From contig JAFXMJ010000516.1 of the NCBI GenBank assembly GCA_017530465.1, positions 1 to 7,006 on the forward strand: a stretch of DNA of 7,006 bases, given 5' to 3'. Within the stretch, counting starts at the first letter, position 1. Each line of letters begins with the position of its first letter. Positions 1 to 6,983 of the stretch are shown one piece after another. This DNA is from Bacteroidales bacterium (GTDB taxonomy: Bacteria; Bacteroidota; Bacteroidia; Bacteroidales; UBA3824). The position numbers were made by a program, and so were the translations under genes. Below the pieces are notes generated by a model. That model saw only the letters and a list, made by a program, of their open reading frames with translations. It did no database searches and had not been told where the DNA came from.

Positions 1-641
1 AAAACGACATTTTTCGCCGCAAGGATGTAGCCGTAATGTGCGGAGGGTCAATGCTTTATATTGATGCCGTGTGCAATGGCATCGACCTCGCGCCCGACCC
101 CGATGAGGCTCTCCGTGCCGAACTTTGGCAACGTTTTGAGACCGAGGGCATAGAGCCATTGAAATCACAATTGAAACTCCTCGACCCCGCATATTATGAC
201 ACCTGCGACCTCCACAACCACACCCGCATCATCAAGGCGTTGGAAGTCTGCATTCAGACTGGCAAACCGTATTCGAGTTTCAGGACGGGCGTCAAGAAGG
301 AGCGCGATTTTGAAATAATTAAGATAGGCATCAATTATCCCCGCGAAATTCTCCACGACCGCATCAACCGCCGTGTCGATATTATGATGGGGGAGGGGCT
401 TTTGGATGAGGTGCGCTCGCTTGTCCAATACCGCAATCTGATGCCGCTCAATACCGTGGGTTACAAGGAGTTGTTTGATTATCTCGACGGCAATACCGAC
501 CTCGATACTGCCGTTGAACGCATCAAGCGCAACACCCGCCGCTACGCCAAAAAACAGATTACCTGGTTCAATAAGACCATTGCCGGGCATTGGTACAATC
601 CGGCAGATGATGAGGCGGCGATTTTGGAATTGGTTTCCTAA
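1..641 (+). CDS. miaA: tRNA dimethylallyltransferase (MiaA), 3' part, cut by left window edge
   Basis: MiaA transfers a dimethylallyl group from DMAPP to N6 of adenosine 37 in tRNAs that read codons starting with U; it acts in the cytoplasm. The frame is open from base 3 and ends at TAA 639-641, giving 212 residues. The family is about 300 residues long, so roughly the first 90, including the P-loop, lie off the left edge. The ATG at 36 is internal, because MiaA-like sequence (NDIFRRKDVAV) precedes it. Visible family motifs are GGSMLY at bases 42-59, an LDP.YY...D..N..RIIKALEV block in the tRNA-binding insert, RINRRVD.M...GLLDEV, NTVGYKELF at 450-476, and RRYAKKQITWF at 537-569. No frameshift or missing motif is seen in the visible part. 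It converges on the macroglobulin gene with an 18-base gap. The identification rests on recalled family motifs and is very secure. Confidence 0.96.
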   Translation, partial: NDIFRRKDVAVMCGGSMLYIDAVCNGIDLAPDPDEALRAELWQRFETEGIEPLKSQLKLLDPAYYDTCDLHNHTRIIKALEVCIQTGKPYSSFRTGVKKERDFEIIKIGINYPREILHDRINRRVDIMMGEGLLDEVRSLVQYRNLMPLNTVGYKELFDYLDGNTDLDTAVERIKRNTRRYAKKQITWFNKTIAGHWYNPADDEAAILELVS

Positions 642-658
642 TCGTGTCCGCCGTCATC
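609..658. other. Imperfect hairpin across the convergent gene ends
   Basis: GATGAGGCGG (609-618) can pair with CCGCC-G-TCATC (648-658) with a single bulged G. Inside, GATT/AATC (620-623 with 640-643) and GGAA/TTCC (626-629 with 635-638) extend the fold. The structure covers the miaA stop codon and nearly reaches the macroglobulin stop. It could help stop transcription from both sides, but no run of T follows it on either strand, so a terminator role is only a possibility. Confidence 0.25.
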
Positions 659-659
659 T

Positions 660-3600
660 CTATTCTACCTTCACCTTCTGCGATGTCGAATTGGCGCGGA
701 ATTCTGGCGCGTACATACATTCCACAGTGGCAATGCCGTTGGAGAGTATGCCTTTGTGTACGGCAAAAAGCTGGTACTCAAATACATACGTTCCTCTCTG
801 CATAAAGTCGATGAAAAATTCCTCGGCGGCGTCCTTGGTGGATTCGTAGTACCAAAGGCTGTCTTGATGCCTCATTCCAGAGAGTTTGTTGCTCGGCTCG
901 AATGTCGCCGAATGGTTGTCTTTCAGGAATACAAATTCGAGGTCGCGGTCGGTGGTCATCACGAAACGCGCCTTGATTTTGTCGCCCGGGTGGAGCGGCG
1001 TGCCGGGCGTTACGAGGGTTGCGATGTCTTCGCCAAGGTCGTTCTTCTTGATAAGATACAATTCCTTTTTGAGGGTGAGTCCGTTGGCGGTGGAGCGCAC
1101 ATTCTCGTACTCCTCAAAATATTGGATGTAGCTTGCGCCGTATGCGATGTGCGAGTTGGGGTTTTCGATTGTGATGTCGGCGAGTGATTGCGAAATTTCA
1201 GCTTTCGGGTACGTCTTTTTGATGTAAGCCGCACCTTCGGAGTACTGCCCGTCGAGGCTCTTGCCGCCGATTGTGATTTTGCAGGGCTGTTCTTTTGTGT
1301 TGAGGCGTTCGCCGTTCATCAGGAGCGCATAGACCGCTTCCACGGTGGCGCGGACAGACGACCAGGAGTTGGTCTGTTTGTTTTTGATGAGCCAAATTTT
1401 CAATTCCTCCACCTCGTGCGGCTTGTTGAACTCCGCAAAAGCCTCTATGATGGCAGCCTGGGTTTCTATCGGCGAATTGTACCAGTGGTAGCCGTTGAGG
1501 TTTTTGGAATAGTACATACCGAACTCCTCCGAGTATTGGGCGTTGTTTTGGAACATTTCGATGATTTTTGCGGGGATTTCTGGTCTGCCAAGACGCTTGA
1601 ATGTGATGGCAATCATCGCGCTGCCGTACATCGTGAAATTGGTCCAATGTTTCTCGATTTTTTCGAGGTAGAAGTTGTAAGCCTCCTGCGTGGATTGCGG
1701 CAGGGGAAGCTCAGTGAAGTAGCTCCGCGCATAGAAGTATTGAATCGCGTAGTAGCCCGGGAAATAGGTTTCCAGTTCCTCGGGTTTGAGCCTTTCTTTG
1801 AGGTCTTTGTAGTCTTCTTCCAACTGCTTGTCGATGTAGCCGATGGCGAGCTTGGTCATCTGTTCGATGGCTTTGCGGTCGTTTTCGTTCTCTATGGCGT
1901 CGAGTTTGCGGAGGCGTCCAAGGTCGATGAGGATGTCTTGCGTGATGAATTGGTTCTGTTTCATTCCTTTGTGCCAGGGCCAGCCGCCGTCGTAATACTG
2001 TCCTTCTTTCAATTTCTTGATATACACGCTATTGACTTCATCCACAGCCTTCTTGTTGAAGAGATGGGCGAGTTTTTTCATACCCTCGCTCTCGTTTTTG
2101 GCGTATAGGAGCCACGGAGTCTCGTTGAGAAGGATGTTTTTGAGTTCCTGGTTTTTCTCCAACGGCGATTTCAAATCCTCCTCTGAAAGCGCGTTGTACG
2201 TAGCCTCCAAGCCCGGGTTGGAAGTGATGATTTTGCGGGCGACAGAATTGGCGTAATACGCCGACATCACGCTGTGCAAATTGTCGGAGGTGGTCTCCCT
2301 CAGCGACGGCAGTGCCATAAATGCCATCCACGCCGGATTGGATGTAAATTCAAACGTAAACGACTGGTTGTCTTGCGTCTGCGACTGTTGTTTGAGACCT
2401 TCGACGGTGAATTGTTTGGTCTGGTGCGCCCTGATATTGAACGATTGCGACTCGGTGATGAGCGTCCTCGTAGTCAATACCGGGACGTACTTCTGGCTGC
2501 CGTCGGAATATCCGTCCGAAATGCCCACTATCTTCACAATCACGGGTTCGGGGCGTTTGGGGATAGCAATTGCAAATTCTGTGATGCCGGTGTGGTTGGC
2601 GTCAACGGTGAACTCCTTGGTAGTCAGGTCGATGCCGTAATCTTCGACGGGTGCTTGCGTCTGTGCGTCGAGGATGTCTATCTTCGCTTTTCCGCTGAGC
2701 GGCTGGTCGGTCAGGTTGCTGATTTTTACTGGGATGGTGATTTGGTCGCCCTCCATAAAGAACCTCGGCAGATTTGGCTCCACCATAAACGATTTTTGGG
2801 TAATCAAATGGTTTTCAGAAATGCTGTGCTGCATATCTTTCGTGTGTGCGACAGCCTTGAAATGCCATTTGGTGAGAGATTCGGGGATTGTGAACTCAAT
2901 GAGTATGTTGCCCTCGGGGTCAGTGACCAAATGCGGCTCAAAAAACGCCGTTTCGGAGAAGTTTTCGCGCACTTTTACGGTTTCGAAATTCGTGCTGTCG
3001 GCTTGGGGTGGCGTGGGGACGTTGTCCTGAGCCATCGGTGCTGACTTGGCTTGCGCCATCATCGAATTGTCGGCTTGTTTGGCGTTCATCATCATCATAC
3101 CCATCATCCCCGTCATTGGCGATGCCATTGCCATACCCATAGGTGCCGACGCGCTTGCCATCATCATACCGCCGAATGCTGACCCACCAAACATCATATT
3201 CCTCATCAATATATTCTGACGTCCGAAGTGTTGGATTCGGTGGCTGAACCAATTGAGAATCAATCGGAATGAGTATGTGTAGTAGCTTGATGGATTCTCG
3301 ATGCTTAGGAGTCCCCTATGGGCGGTGTCGAATCTGTATGTGTGGTATCCGTTGCAATATGGATTGGAGTCATATAGATAATACAACTGCCAAACGTTGG
3401 AGCGGATGGCGTCGAGGGATTCGTCGTACAGTGTGGCGAGAAGTTCGGCGTTGACGGGCTGACCATTGTGGTCGAGGATTTTGAGGCGGATGGTCTCTTG
3501 TTCGCCGGGTTGCAGCTTGTCGCGGAAACTCTCGTATTTGATGTCGAGATGCTTGTTTTCGTATGGCACGTGGACGCCGGTTGTGTCGCTGTATGATTGA

Positions 3601-6587
3601 TTGTCCTTCACAAAGAAATACCTTATCGAGATGCCGCCACGGTTTTCGGCTGTGATGGGAAATTCGACTGTCTGCGAATTTTGGGACAATGTGATGCGCC
3701 TCTCGTCGGTGAGCGGTCGGTCGCCTTGGAAAATCTCATACCACAGGAGTACGTCCTTTTGCGATGTTCCGAAAATGAACTTGGCTGTCTCGCCGGGATA
3801 ACAGGTGCGTTTTGCGATGTCAAACCAGAAATACTTGTTGAAATCGGCTTTTTCGCACACTTCTGATACCAAAGTGAAACGAGATTCAGCATTGATGTTG
3901 TGTCCTTGGGCGTCCTTGGTTTCGTACCTGACGCAATAATTGCCGTCCTCATAGTCGTCGATGAGGCTGAGGTCGATTTTTGTGTTGGATTTCGCGGCAA
4001 AGGTCTTCAATACCTTGTCGTCCTCCAATGCGTCGAGCTTGTTGTTGCGGTCGGGCTTGGCGAAGTTTTTTAGATGCTTGATTATTACTGTAACGTCGCA
4101 ATCCACAGGCTGCCCGGAGGCGTTGGTGGCGGCGATTGGGATTGCCTTAAAGGCATCTCGACCCTTGAACAAGAGGTCGCCATACAGCGGAGCTTGCATA
4201 AAAATGCCCGCATAGCCTACCGAGAGGCTGGTGTTTTTCACTTGCGTCTCGCCGTCCTGAGAGGTCACTTCGATTTTCACCTGGTAGGTGAATGAGAGTC
4301 CGAGGTCTTCGGGCAGGGTCTTGTCGGGTTTGGCGTTGAAGGTGATTGCAAACTTGCCGTCGGCGTCGGTCTTCACGATGCCATTAGCGACAGACTTCTC
4401 TTTCATTTTGTAATTGAAACACCACCAGCCCCTGAACCTCGGTGCCCTGATTATTTCGTATTTCACTTCGGCGTTCTCTACGTTGACACCCGAATAGGTC
4501 TTGGCGTTGCCTGTGATTGTGACGTTCTGATTGAGAGCAATTTCGTCTTTGACCTCGTCGGTAAACACCTCGAATGTAGGTCTCTTGTATTCCTCCACGC
4601 TGAATGTATGGACGATGCTGACGTTGTAGGTGCCGGTTACCCAAAAATTGTAACAGCCTAATACAACGGATGTGCCGAGTTGGAAACTGCCGCTTATCGA
4701 GCCAAATTCGTTGGTGGTGAGTATGTCTTCATATACTTTTTGTCTATTGATGTCAAGCACGGAGAGGAAGACTTTGCGATTGGGCAGCACATTGATATTG
4801 TTGCCCTCCTTCGAGAAATATATTCCCTTGAAATACACCGTCTGCCCCGGACGGTACAACGCTCTGTCGGTGAATATTTTGAGCGTTGTTGAGCTTGAAA
4901 CGCCACTTTCGTAGGTGAAACTGAATGAGTTTTTGTCAAGGAAGTCGTCGCCTTTTTTCACCGTGAAATCCAGCGAATTGATTCTTGCTTGAATTTCGGA
5001 TTGTTGGAACTGTGCGTTGCCGTCCTTGTCGGTGTTTTTTTCGGCGTATGTTACAGTAACACTTCTGTGATCCCTGTATTCCTCGCCAGTGACTGTCACA
5101 ATGGCGTTTTCTACGGGCTGTCCTGTTGTCCTGTCCAACACTTTTATCGTGTTGGAGTTGGGCATAGGGGCGTCAACAGCCACCAAATCTGTGATTTGGA
5201 TGAGATGGAAGTATGTGCTGCCAAGGGAAAAATCTTCGCGGTTGGAAATCATTATGGCGTAATATCCGAATGGCTGTGGAGGCAGCGACAATTCGCTCGT
5301 CGTGAAGGCGTGTTCGGGGTTTTTCTCCACGTCGAAGCTGTAATTCTTGCAGTCCGTCATCACCTGGGCAAGGCCGTCCAAGTAATTACTGCCTAAGTAA
5401 CCCGGCTTGTCAAAAAAACTTCGGGAGACTTTGCCAATCCTGAAATATACCTTGTCGATATTCTTGTGCGTCGTTTTGAATACAATCTCGTGCTCGGTCG
5501 GGATATATTTATCAACATTTGCGCTCAGATTAGGAAGCAGGACGTTGTAGATGAGGATTTTCGCATTGTCAACGGAGTTGTTGTCGGCGTTGCTGTCTAT
5601 TATCTGTTGCGCGACATACTTTGCCTTCATTACGTCGCCTTTGCCGTCGTAGTATTTGGCAATCTCCCAGCGCACTTGGTCGCGCAGGGCGTCGCTGTCG
5701 GCGTATGTGGTTTCCATTGCGCGCAATGTGGCGATGTACTGTTCCTGTTTGTCTTCGGAGACGGAGCGCGAATAGTAGTTTCGGAGGCGGGTGAAGTCGT
5801 TGTACAGCAATGACTTCTTGTCGCTGTCGCCGTCGTGCAGCCGTATCAGGCTTTGATAAATCAGGAAAGCCTGGTATGCTGCGGAATTTTCGTAGAGTTT
5901 GCCGTCAAATTCCAATTTCAAGAAGTCGTCCTTCGGCTTCAAAAGGTCGTTGTTGCTGAGGTCAAAATTGTCGTCGAATACTTCGTATCGGGAGATGTCT
6001 TTTTCAAAAAATTCTGTCAACGCCCTGTGCACCAAGAAGTCGTAGAGGGTCGGCATCAGGTTGTGTTTGTCGTCATACGAGCCAAGGAGTATGTCCTTGT
6101 AGTCGATGGTCTTGCGGTTTTTGAGGGCTTCGATGTCCTCTATCGATTTGAGGAAATGCTCTTTGGCGGTTCTGAGGAGCTGTTTGGTGGAATATGTAGC
6201 CACGTCGCCGTCCTTGACATCCACATCGGTGCGCTTGTTGATGGAGAAATACTCTACGCTCAGGTAGTTGAGGTAAATCTCGCCCAAGATGGAATGTAGG
6301 AAAGCCTTGTCGGCGGGCGGGAAGTTGTCGAGTTCGGCTTCCAATTCTTTGAGCTCCGGGAAAAAACCGTCGTCCACCACCTCGTTTTGATAGTCGAGGC
6401 TATGAATGAAAGTCTTGATTATCTGTGGATAATTTTTGTCCGCTCTGGCTTGTTGCAGGATTTCCTTCGCCTTTTTGCAGGCGTCGTTGATTTTTTGTTT
6501 GGATTCCAATTGCTTGACTTCCGCCCACGCTTCAGTGTAGGAGGGCTTGATGTCCATTCCTGTGGATAGAGAATCGTTCAGTTCCAT
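660..6587 (-). CDS. Large alpha-2-macroglobulin family protein (MG2 / A2M domains), thioester-less, no signal peptide
   Basis: Family members are usually exported protease-trapping or envelope-guarding proteins. Domains seen, in order: helical, TPR-like N-terminal region (about 1-330, with PTLYDF as in Bacteroidota homologues); a beta domain with a carboxypeptidase-regulatory-like repeat around TGQP 488-491; MG2 with the hallmark FTDRALYRPGQ from F572; EEYKRPTF at 665-672 opening the next MG domain; an MG5-like part around C929 (CYPGE); an MG6-like part with YDESLD at 1054-1059; a Met-rich segment 1128-1185; an MG7/A2M domain from N1209 (NFSETAFFEP); LPRFF near R1275; an alpha/alpha toroid with GGWPW 1534-1538 and HWYNSPIETQ around W1702; and a C-terminal MG10-like domain ending in GIATVECMYAPEF. 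The thioester motif is degenerate. ATG 6587 is the only plausible start: no in-frame ATG, GTG or TTG lies between it and the upstream stop, and a strong promoter sits just upstream. The N-terminus (MELNDSLSTGMDIKPSY) is hydrophilic. The family call is secure; location and role are unknown. At 1975 residues it is near the usual size for the phylum and shows no internal break. Confidence 0.95.
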   Translation of the reverse strand: MELNDSLSTGMDIKPSYTEAWAEVKQLESKQKINDACKKAKEILQQARADKNYPQIIKTFIHSLDYQNEVVDDGFFPELKELEAELDNFPPADKAFLHSILGEIYLNYLSVEYFSINKRTDVDVKDGDVATYSTKQLLRTAKEHFLKSIEDIEALKNRKTIDYKDILLGSYDDKHNLMPTLYDFLVHRALTEFFEKDISRYEVFDDNFDLSNNDLLKPKDDFLKLEFDGKLYENSAAYQAFLIYQSLIRLHDGDSDKKSLLYNDFTRLRNYYSRSVSEDKQEQYIATLRAMETTYADSDALRDQVRWEIAKYYDGKGDVMKAKYVAQQIIDSNADNNSVDNAKILIYNVLLPNLSANVDKYIPTEHEIVFKTTHKNIDKVYFRIGKVSRSFFDKPGYLGSNYLDGLAQVMTDCKNYSFDVEKNPEHAFTTSELSLPPQPFGYYAIMISNREDFSLGSTYFHLIQITDLVAVDAPMPNSNTIKVLDRTTGQPVENAIVTVTGEEYRDHRSVTVTYAEKNTDKDGNAQFQQSEIQARINSLDFTVKKGDDFLDKNSFSFTYESGVSSSTTLKIFTDRALYRPGQTVYFKGIYFSKEGNNINVLPNRKVFLSVLDINRQKVYEDILTTNEFGSISGSFQLGTSVVLGCYNFWVTGTYNVSIVHTFSVEEYKRPTFEVFTDEVKDEIALNQNVTITGNAKTYSGVNVENAEVKYEIIRAPRFRGWWCFNYKMKEKSVANGIVKTDADGKFAITFNAKPDKTLPEDLGLSFTYQVKIEVTSQDGETQVKNTSLSVGYAGIFMQAPLYGDLLFKGRDAFKAIPIAATNASGQPVDCDVTVIIKHLKNFAKPDRNNKLDALEDDKVLKTFAAKSNTKIDLSLIDDYEDGNYCVRYETKDAQGHNINAESRFTLVSEVCEKADFNKYFWFDIAKRTCYPGETAKFIFGTSQKDVLLWYEIFQGDRPLTDERRITLSQNSQTVEFPITAENRGGISIRYFFVKDNQSYSDTTGVHVPYENKHLDIKYESFRDKLQPGEQETIRLKILDHNGQPVNAELLATLYDESLDAIRSNVWQLYYLYDSNPYCNGYHTYRFDTAHRGLLSIENPSSYYTYSFRLILNWFSHRIQHFGRQNILMRNMMFGGSAFGGMMMASASAPMGMAMASPMTGMMGMMMMNAKQADNSMMAQAKSAPMAQDNVPTPPQADSTNFETVKVRENFSETAFFEPHLVTDPEGNILIEFTIPESLTKWHFKAVAHTKDMQHSISENHLITQKSFMVEPNLPRFFMEGDQITIPVKISNLTDQPLSGKAKIDILDAQTQAPVEDYGIDLTTKEFTVDANHTGITEFAIAIPKRPEPVIVKIVGISDGYSDGSQKYVPVLTTRTLITESQSFNIRAHQTKQFTVEGLKQQSQTQDNQSFTFEFTSNPAWMAFMALPSLRETTSDNLHSVMSAYYANSVARKIITSNPGLEATYNALSEEDLKSPLEKNQELKNILLNETPWLLYAKNESEGMKKLAHLFNKKAVDEVNSVYIKKLKEGQYYDGGWPWHKGMKQNQFITQDILIDLGRLRKLDAIENENDRKAIEQMTKLAIGYIDKQLEEDYKDLKERLKPEELETYFPGYYAIQYFYARSYFTELPLPQSTQEAYNFYLEKIEKHWTNFTMYGSAMIAITFKRLGRPEIPAKIIEMFQNNAQYSEEFGMYYSKNLNGYHWYNSPIETQAAIIEAFAEFNKPHEVEELKIWLIKNKQTNSWSSVRATVEAVYALLMNGERLNTKEQPCKITIGGKSLDGQYSEGAAYIKKTYPKAEISQSLADITIENPNSHIAYGASYIQYFEEYENVRSTANGLTLKKELYLIKKNDLGEDIATLVTPGTPLHPGDKIKARFVMTTDRDLEFVFLKDNHSATFEPSNKLSGMRHQDSLWYYESTKDAAEEFFIDFMQRGTYVFEYQLFAVHKGILSNGIATVECMYAPEFRANSTSQKVKVE
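2271..2282 (-). other. Degenerate thioester site (N-L-H-S in place of C-x-E-Q)
   Basis: Covalent macroglobulins carry a C-x-E-Q motif whose Cys and Gln side chains form the thioester. Here the flanks are preserved (NPAW...LPSL.E upstream, YYANSVA downstream). Aligned without gaps to the Bacteroidota pattern as I recall it (LPYLMEYPYECSEQTFSRYYANS), the four motif positions read N1436-L1437-H1438-S1439. Neither the Cys nor the Gln is present, and no other C-x-E-Q occurs in the protein. The register comes from recalled homologues, not a computed alignment. Confidence 0.8.
3033..3206 (-). other. Met-rich low-complexity segment at the expected bait-region position
   Basis: Residues 1128-1185 of the macroglobulin contain 19 methionines in 58 positions, in clusters such as MGMAMASPM and GMMGMMMM, with Gly, Ala, Ser and Pro between them. 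The segment lies between the MG6-like part (YDESLD 1054-1059) and the MG7/A2M domain (from about 1205). In bacterial and animal macroglobulins that is where the protease-sensitive bait loop is found. It is probably disordered. It has few Lys or Arg, so it would be a poor bait for trypsin-like proteases. The bait role is inferred from position only. Confidence 0.8.
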
Positions 6588-6651
6588 ATCGTTAAGATTT
6601 TTTGTAAGACGACTTTTCGAGAAATTCCAAAAAACATCCCGATTGTTTCTG

Positions 6652-6681
6652 CAAATTTAGAATTTTATTTTCAATATGCAA
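6652..6681 (-). promoter_or_regulatory. Bacteroidota-type housekeeping promoter of the macroglobulin gene
   Basis: On the - strand a TTG (6681-6679, at the end of a T run) is followed by exactly 19 bases and then TAAATTTG (6659-6652). This matches the primary sigma promoter known for Bacteroidota, a TTG near -33 and TAnnTTTG near -7. Transcription would start at about 6645-6648, leaving a leader of about 60 bases before ATG 6587. The leader is A/T-rich and has no Shine-Dalgarno sequence, as is usual in this phylum. No operator is apparent. Confidence 0.75.
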
Positions 6682-6749
6682 AAAATAATTGGTCGAAAAA
6701 TTGCTGAGCAAACCGTCTTTCAATAATTTATTATTTCCGATTTCACATT

Positions 6750-6862
6750 TTTCCGTGCGCTCACGCACACGGCTTTGTTATGCCGCCCCGTTGGGGCTCT
6801 GCGTGTGCCGTGTAGCTCCAACGGGGCGAAATCGCCAAGCCGTGCGCGTGAGCGCACGGAAA
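6750..6862. repeat. Compound inverted repeat, REP/BIME-like
   Basis: Outer arms of 26 bases (6750-6775 and 6837-6862) are complementary with one mismatch. Inside them a second pair of 15-base arms (6784-6798 and 6814-6828) is complementary with one mismatch, closing on a 15-base loop. Eight unpaired bases lie on each side between the two stems. The arms also fold on their own: CCGTGCGC-GTGA-GCGCACGG at 6840-6859 is a perfect 8-base stem with a GNRA-type tetraloop, and CCCC-GTT-GGGG at 6786-6796 is a small hairpin. A GTAG tetranucleotide (6812-6815) precedes one inner arm, as in REP sequences mobilised by RAYT transposases. That assignment is inference; the symmetry is seen directly. No U-tract follows on either strand, which argues against an intrinsic terminator. 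Confidence 0.7.
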
Positions 6863-6983
6863 CAAAACGCACGGAAAAAAAATGCCCCGACAACAATTTC
6901 CTAAAAAAACTCCCAAATCCTGAAACCTTTTTCCATCATTTTCGTATAATGTGAATAAATATCCACTCACATCATCGAAAAAT

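Larger units (their letters stand above)
6588..6983. other. Intergenic region, no convincing gene
   Basis: About 400 bases separate the macroglobulin start from the right-edge ATG. The flanks are very A/T-rich and surround a G/C-rich island made up of the compound inverted repeat at 6750-6862. The part next to the macroglobulin holds its promoter and leader. The part from 6863 to 6983 is A/T-rich, with a TATAAT at 6945-6950 and a 6-base inverted repeat (ATGTGA 6949-6954, TCACAT 6967-6972). Short open frames crossing the region read through the palindrome and have no protein-like character. Confidence 0.8.

Noticed and set aside
36..38. ATG at 36 as the start of miaA
   Set aside because: The same frame is open upstream to the window edge and reads conserved MiaA sequence, and the essential N-terminal P-loop region would be missing. 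The true start lies outside the window.
1188..3044. Long + strand open frames (1188-2108, 306 residues; 2274-3044, 256 residues) opposite the macroglobulin gene
   Set aside because: They lie wholly antisense to a well-supported gene, have biased compositions rich in Val, Phe, Leu and Arg, and show no recognisable domain. They arise from codon bias of the true strand.
3033..3206. CAT-rich stretch on the + strand as a CRISPR array or noncoding tandem repeat
   Set aside because: It has no regular repeat-spacer pattern. The CAT triplets are the complement of in-frame Met codons in the macroglobulin.
6578..6637. 19-codon - strand open frame (MFFGISRKVVLQKILTIWN) overlapping the macroglobulin start, considered as a leader peptide or frameshifted signal peptide
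   Set aside because: Its hydrophobic part is short and broken by Gln and Lys, it lacks a cleavage site or lipobox, and joining it to the main frame gives no signal-peptide-like sequence. A leader peptide cannot be excluded but has no positive support.
6750..6862. The compound palindrome as an intrinsic terminator
   Set aside because: On both strands the bases after the hairpin are A-rich rather than T-rich, and it sits upstream of the macroglobulin promoter rather than after a gene end.
6689..6970. Short open frames across the intergenic repeat (6689-6904 + strand, 6761-6970 - strand)
   Set aside because: Most of their length is translation of the inverted repeat and A/T-rich flanks. They have no protein motif and no matching promoter.
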